Under the pieces are notes generated by a model. It was not told the origin of the DNA and made no database searches. It saw nothing but the letters and a program-made list of their open reading frames with translations. Position numbers and translations under genes: made by a program. From the NCBI GenBank assembly GCA_009885275.1, contig VFKY01000409.1, positions 1 through 9,033 of the forward strand: a DNA stretch of 9,033 nucleotides, in the 5' to 3' direction. The stretch comes from Verrucomicrobiota bacterium. Its GTDB lineage: Bacteria > Verrucomicrobiota > Verrucomicrobiia > Verrucomicrobiales > Verrucomicrobiaceae. This document shows positions 6,720 through 9,033 of the stretch, in pieces (position 1 is the first letter of the stretch; each line of letters begins with the position of its first letter).

Positions 6720-7796
6720 ATGCGTCACCTTGCCGCCATTTTTCTCTTCATGACCGGCAGTGCTTCGGCCTGCACGATCCCTGTCTTTCGCTACGCACTG
6801 GATCGATGGGATGCTGATAAGTTTCATCTTGTGCTGCCTTCATCTGTCGCAAAAGATGCTTCAGTTACGGAATTGTTGCGTCCCATAAGAGCCAATGGAA
6901 ATGCGAATCTGGATATCGAGACATCAAAGGACTCGACTTTACTTCAACCCGAGTTGCGTTTTTCTAATCGGGAACAAACGCCACTTTGGTCTGATACACT
7001 TGATAAAGCTTCGCTGACAAAAATCATCGACTCACCCGTTAGAAAGCAAATAGTGGAACACATTCTCGCTGGCGATTCCATCGTCTGGGTCATAGCGGAT
7101 CGCGGGACTTCCGAAGATGAAGTGGTGGTTCAACATCTCGAGAAAAGACTTAAATTTCTCGAACAAGTCGCTTCGCTTCCCATTCAAAATCCCAATGACC
7201 CTGATAGTCAACTCGGTCCGGGGCCTCCACTGAAGCTTAAGTTTACGCTTTTGCGATTCCGTAGTGATGATCCCGCTGAGGCTGCTTTTGTAAAAATGCT
7301 AGCAGGTCCGATCGGTCATATCGATCCTGCGAAAACAAGCTACGCCGCTGCCGTCTTTGGTCGTGGACGCGTGCTCGGTGCATGGCCTCTCGAAGATTTG
7401 ACTGACACGGCGCTGGAAGATGCCAGCATGTTTCTTGTAGGGCGATGCTCTTGCCGATTGAAAAATGAGAACCCTGGCTGGGACATTTTGATGAATGTGG
7501 ATTGGGGAAAATCATTAGTGGCAGTCACTGAAAATATAACATCGGAAAATTCGCCTACCATCCCTCAACCGGCAAACTTAACCCAAACAGTGGAATCAAC
7601 CACAAAGACGGATGAACCCTCCATCAAAAGTGATATAAGCACAGCCACACTCATCATACCGCAAGCTAAGATCTCTACTTTCGAGACCTCAGTGAATTTT
7701 CCTCGAACCACCATTGCCCTGACTGGCATCATCACTTCAATCATCGGCTTGGCTTGGCTTGGTATAATTTTATTTAGAAGAAAAAATCCCTCATAG
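6720..7796 (+). CDS. Conserved PVC-type exported protein of unknown function with C-terminal membrane anchor
   Basis: This gene encodes 358 residues and starts 3 nt after the propeller gene stop, so the two are almost certainly co-transcribed. The N-terminus is a short signal (MRHLAAIFLFMTGSASAC). Cys18 directly follows ASA, giving a possible but non-canonical lipobox, so it could be a lipoprotein or cleaved by signal peptidase I. The next segment, TIPVFRYALDRW, together with SIVWVIADRG (about 120), FGRGRVLG (213-220) and GRCSCRLKNENPGWD (C243, C245), forms a pattern I recall from uncharacterised planctomycete and verrucomicrobial proteins encoded near ABC transporter genes. A Thr/Ser-rich stretch (about 270-325) leads to one hydrophobic helix (about 331-352) and a basic RRK tail. 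The bulk therefore lies outside the cytoplasmic membrane, tethered at its C-terminus. No catalytic family is recognised. The CxC pair could bind metal or form a disulfide; this is inference. No clear Shine-Dalgarno sequence precedes the ATG. Confidence 0.75.
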   Translation: MRHLAAIFLFMTGSASACTIPVFRYALDRWDADKFHLVLPSSVAKDASVTELLRPIRANGNANLDIETSKDSTLLQPELRFSNREQTPLWSDTLDKASLTKIIDSPVRKQIVEHILAGDSIVWVIADRGTSEDEVVVQHLEKRLKFLEQVASLPIQNPNDPDSQLGPGPPLKLKFTLLRFRSDDPAEAAFVKMLAGPIGHIDPAKTSYAAAVFGRGRVLGAWPLEDLTDTALEDASMFLVGRCSCRLKNENPGWDILMNVDWGKSLVAVTENITSENSPTIPQPANLTQTVESTTKTDEPSIKSDISTATLIIPQAKISTFETSVNFPRTTIALTGIITSIIGLAWLGIILFRRKNPS

Positions 7797-7819
7797 ATCG
7801 TATTCATTTTCTGCGTCTC

Positions 7820-9033
7820 ATGAAAAAGATACCTCTACTACCTGCAATCTTGGTCATCCTTGGGATTATTGTGGTCGTTTTCTCATGGATTTATAAAGCT
7901 GGTACCGCTCCTTCGTCGCGACATCTCGTAGTCTATTGTGCCGCTAATTTGAAAAAACCCGTAGAAGCCATTGCGGAACAATATCGTCAAGAGTTTGGCA
8001 TCGAAGTGCAATTGCAATACGGCGGCACGGGCACGCTTCTGAGTCAGTTACAGGTGGCAAAACAAGGGGACATATTCATCGCTGCTGATGACAGCGCGAT
8101 CGAAGACGGTCGCAAGCTTGGCTTGATCAAAGAAGTGTTGCCACTCGTTGTCCAACATCCAGTCATTGCCGTAAAAAATGGCAACCCCAAGGCAATCTTC
8201 ACCCTCGATGATCTCACTCGCAGTGATGTGAAACTGGCAATTACCAATCCCGATGCTGCTGCGATTGGCAAAGTTGTTCGCAAGCTCATGGGCGAGCGCT
8301 GGGAAGCACTGGCAAAGGCTGCGGTGGTGATGAAACCGACCGTCCCTGAAGTGGCGGCCGATGTGCAACTGGGAGCAGTGGATGCAACCTTTGTCTGGGA
8401 CTCCACTATTCCTCAATTTAAGGAGCTTGAGGCTGTTGCGTTACCTATTCTGTCTAATCATCGTGAAAATGCGAGTGCTTCCGTATTGTCCTTTTGTACT
8501 CAATCAACGGAAGCTCTTAAATTCGCGAGATACCTTGCCGCACCTGACCGGGGCGGAAAGACGTTTCAACAATATGGATTTCAATTGGCAAGCGGTGACA
8601 AATGGTCGTTAAAACCAGAGATGCTTCTCTACAGCGGCGGCGTAAATCGCTTGGCTATCGAAAAACTTGTCCAAGCCTTTGCGGATCGTGAAGGCGCTAC
8701 TGTCACCACCGTTTTCAATGGATGCGGCATTCTCTGTTCTGCCATGAAAACCATGGAAGATAGCAGTAATCCAAAATTTCCCGATGCTTATTTTGCCTGT
8801 GATGTCTGCTTTGTTCCCCCCGTCGCTCAGCACTTTCCTGAAGCGGTCATGCTAACTGAAACCATGATTGTCATCGCCGTGCCCAAAGGAAATCCACATC
8901 ATGTCAAAACGCTGGCGGATCTCGCGCAACCGGGATTGCGGGTAGGATTATGCAATGCAGAACAGTCCACTCTTGGCTACCTTACACGTGCCATGCTCAA
9001 AGCAGACAATCTCTGGGACGGTGTTCATAAAAA
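7820..9033 (+). CDS. Tandem ModA-like substrate-binding protein, membrane-anchored (3' partial)
   Basis: The frame is open from ATG 7820 to the window edge (404 complete codons, no stop). Residues 4-25 are strongly hydrophobic with no lipobox cysteine, so an uncleaved anchor or Sec signal is likely. Module 1 (about 35-262) follows molybdate-type binding proteins: LVVYCAANLKKPVEAIA, YGGTGTLLSQL, DIFIAADDSAIEDG, LAITNPDAAAIGKV and ATFVWDST line up with the ligand loops of ModA. Module 2 starts near 268 (MLLYSGGVNRLAIEKL) and repeats the same order: FNGCGILCSAM, DAYFACDVCFV, VIAVPKGNP, LRVGLCNAEQSTLG. The protein therefore appears to be two fused or duplicated type-2 periplasmic binding modules. 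A single ModA is about 230-260 residues, so the full protein should be about 500 or more. Molybdate specificity is uncertain, especially for module 2, whose pocket loops carry cysteines. The gene follows the anchored protein by 23 nt, and transporter permease and ATPase genes would be expected downstream. Confidence 0.85.
   Translation, partial: MKKIPLLPAILVILGIIVVVFSWIYKAGTAPSSRHLVVYCAANLKKPVEAIAEQYRQEFGIEVQLQYGGTGTLLSQLQVAKQGDIFIAADDSAIEDGRKLGLIKEVLPLVVQHPVIAVKNGNPKAIFTLDDLTRSDVKLAITNPDAAAIGKVVRKLMGERWEALAKAAVVMKPTVPEVAADVQLGAVDATFVWDSTIPQFKELEAVALPILSNHRENASASVLSFCTQSTEALKFARYLAAPDRGGKTFQQYGFQLASGDKWSLKPEMLLYSGGVNRLAIEKLVQAFADREGATVTTVFNGCGILCSAMKTMEDSSNPKFPDAYFACDVCFVPPVAQHFPEAVMLTETMIVIAVPKGNPHHVKTLADLAQPGLRVGLCNAEQSTLGYLTRAMLKADNLWDGVHK

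Noticed and set aside
8044..8416. Two overlapping minus-strand ORFs of about 120 codons
   Set aside because: They are antisense shadows of the first ModA-like module.

Overview
The window most likely comes from the chromosome of a PVC-superphylum bacterium, and Verrucomicrobiota is favoured over Planctomycetota. The grounds are the tail of a DUF1501 protein, a very large secreted PQQ-type propeller protein with a methyltransferase-like head and an inserted LamG module, a conserved envelope protein of a type I recall mainly from these phyla, and several palindromic REP-like elements. The assignment rests on protein families and style, not on a phylogenetic marker.

Layout. Positions 1-135 (+) hold the last 45 codons of a DUF1501 protein. 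A hairpin-rich REP-like element (153-237) lies between it and the convergent gene cluster that follows. On the minus strand, read right to left, come a broken chorismate-binding enzyme remnant (2494-2000), a Tat-exported PhoD-like phosphatase (2003-951) and a membrane-anchored NERD-domain protein (954-265). The two lower junctions are 4-bp ATGA overlaps, so the three were laid out as one operon. The remnant has an in-frame TAA, and its 3' end appears to be built from another REP-like palindromic element.

Positions 2495-2687 are a divergent intergenic region with a perfect 12-bp inverted repeat. Everything to the right is one plus-strand operon: a 1342-residue secreted propeller protein (2688-6716), a 358-residue exported and C-terminally anchored conserved protein of unknown function (6720-7796, 3-nt gap), and a membrane-anchored protein with two tandem ModA-like substrate-binding modules (7820 to beyond the window, 23-nt gap).

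How they may work together. The right-hand operon looks like an envelope system in which an extracytoplasmic propeller protein and an anchored Cys-containing protein are co-expressed with a solute receptor. ABC permease and ATPase genes would be expected beyond the right edge. The second receptor module has cysteines in the loops that bind oxyanion in ordinary ModA proteins, which suggests a different ligand. This system is the best candidate in the window for undescribed biology. No RNA genes, CRISPR arrays or insertion-sequence transposases were seen.
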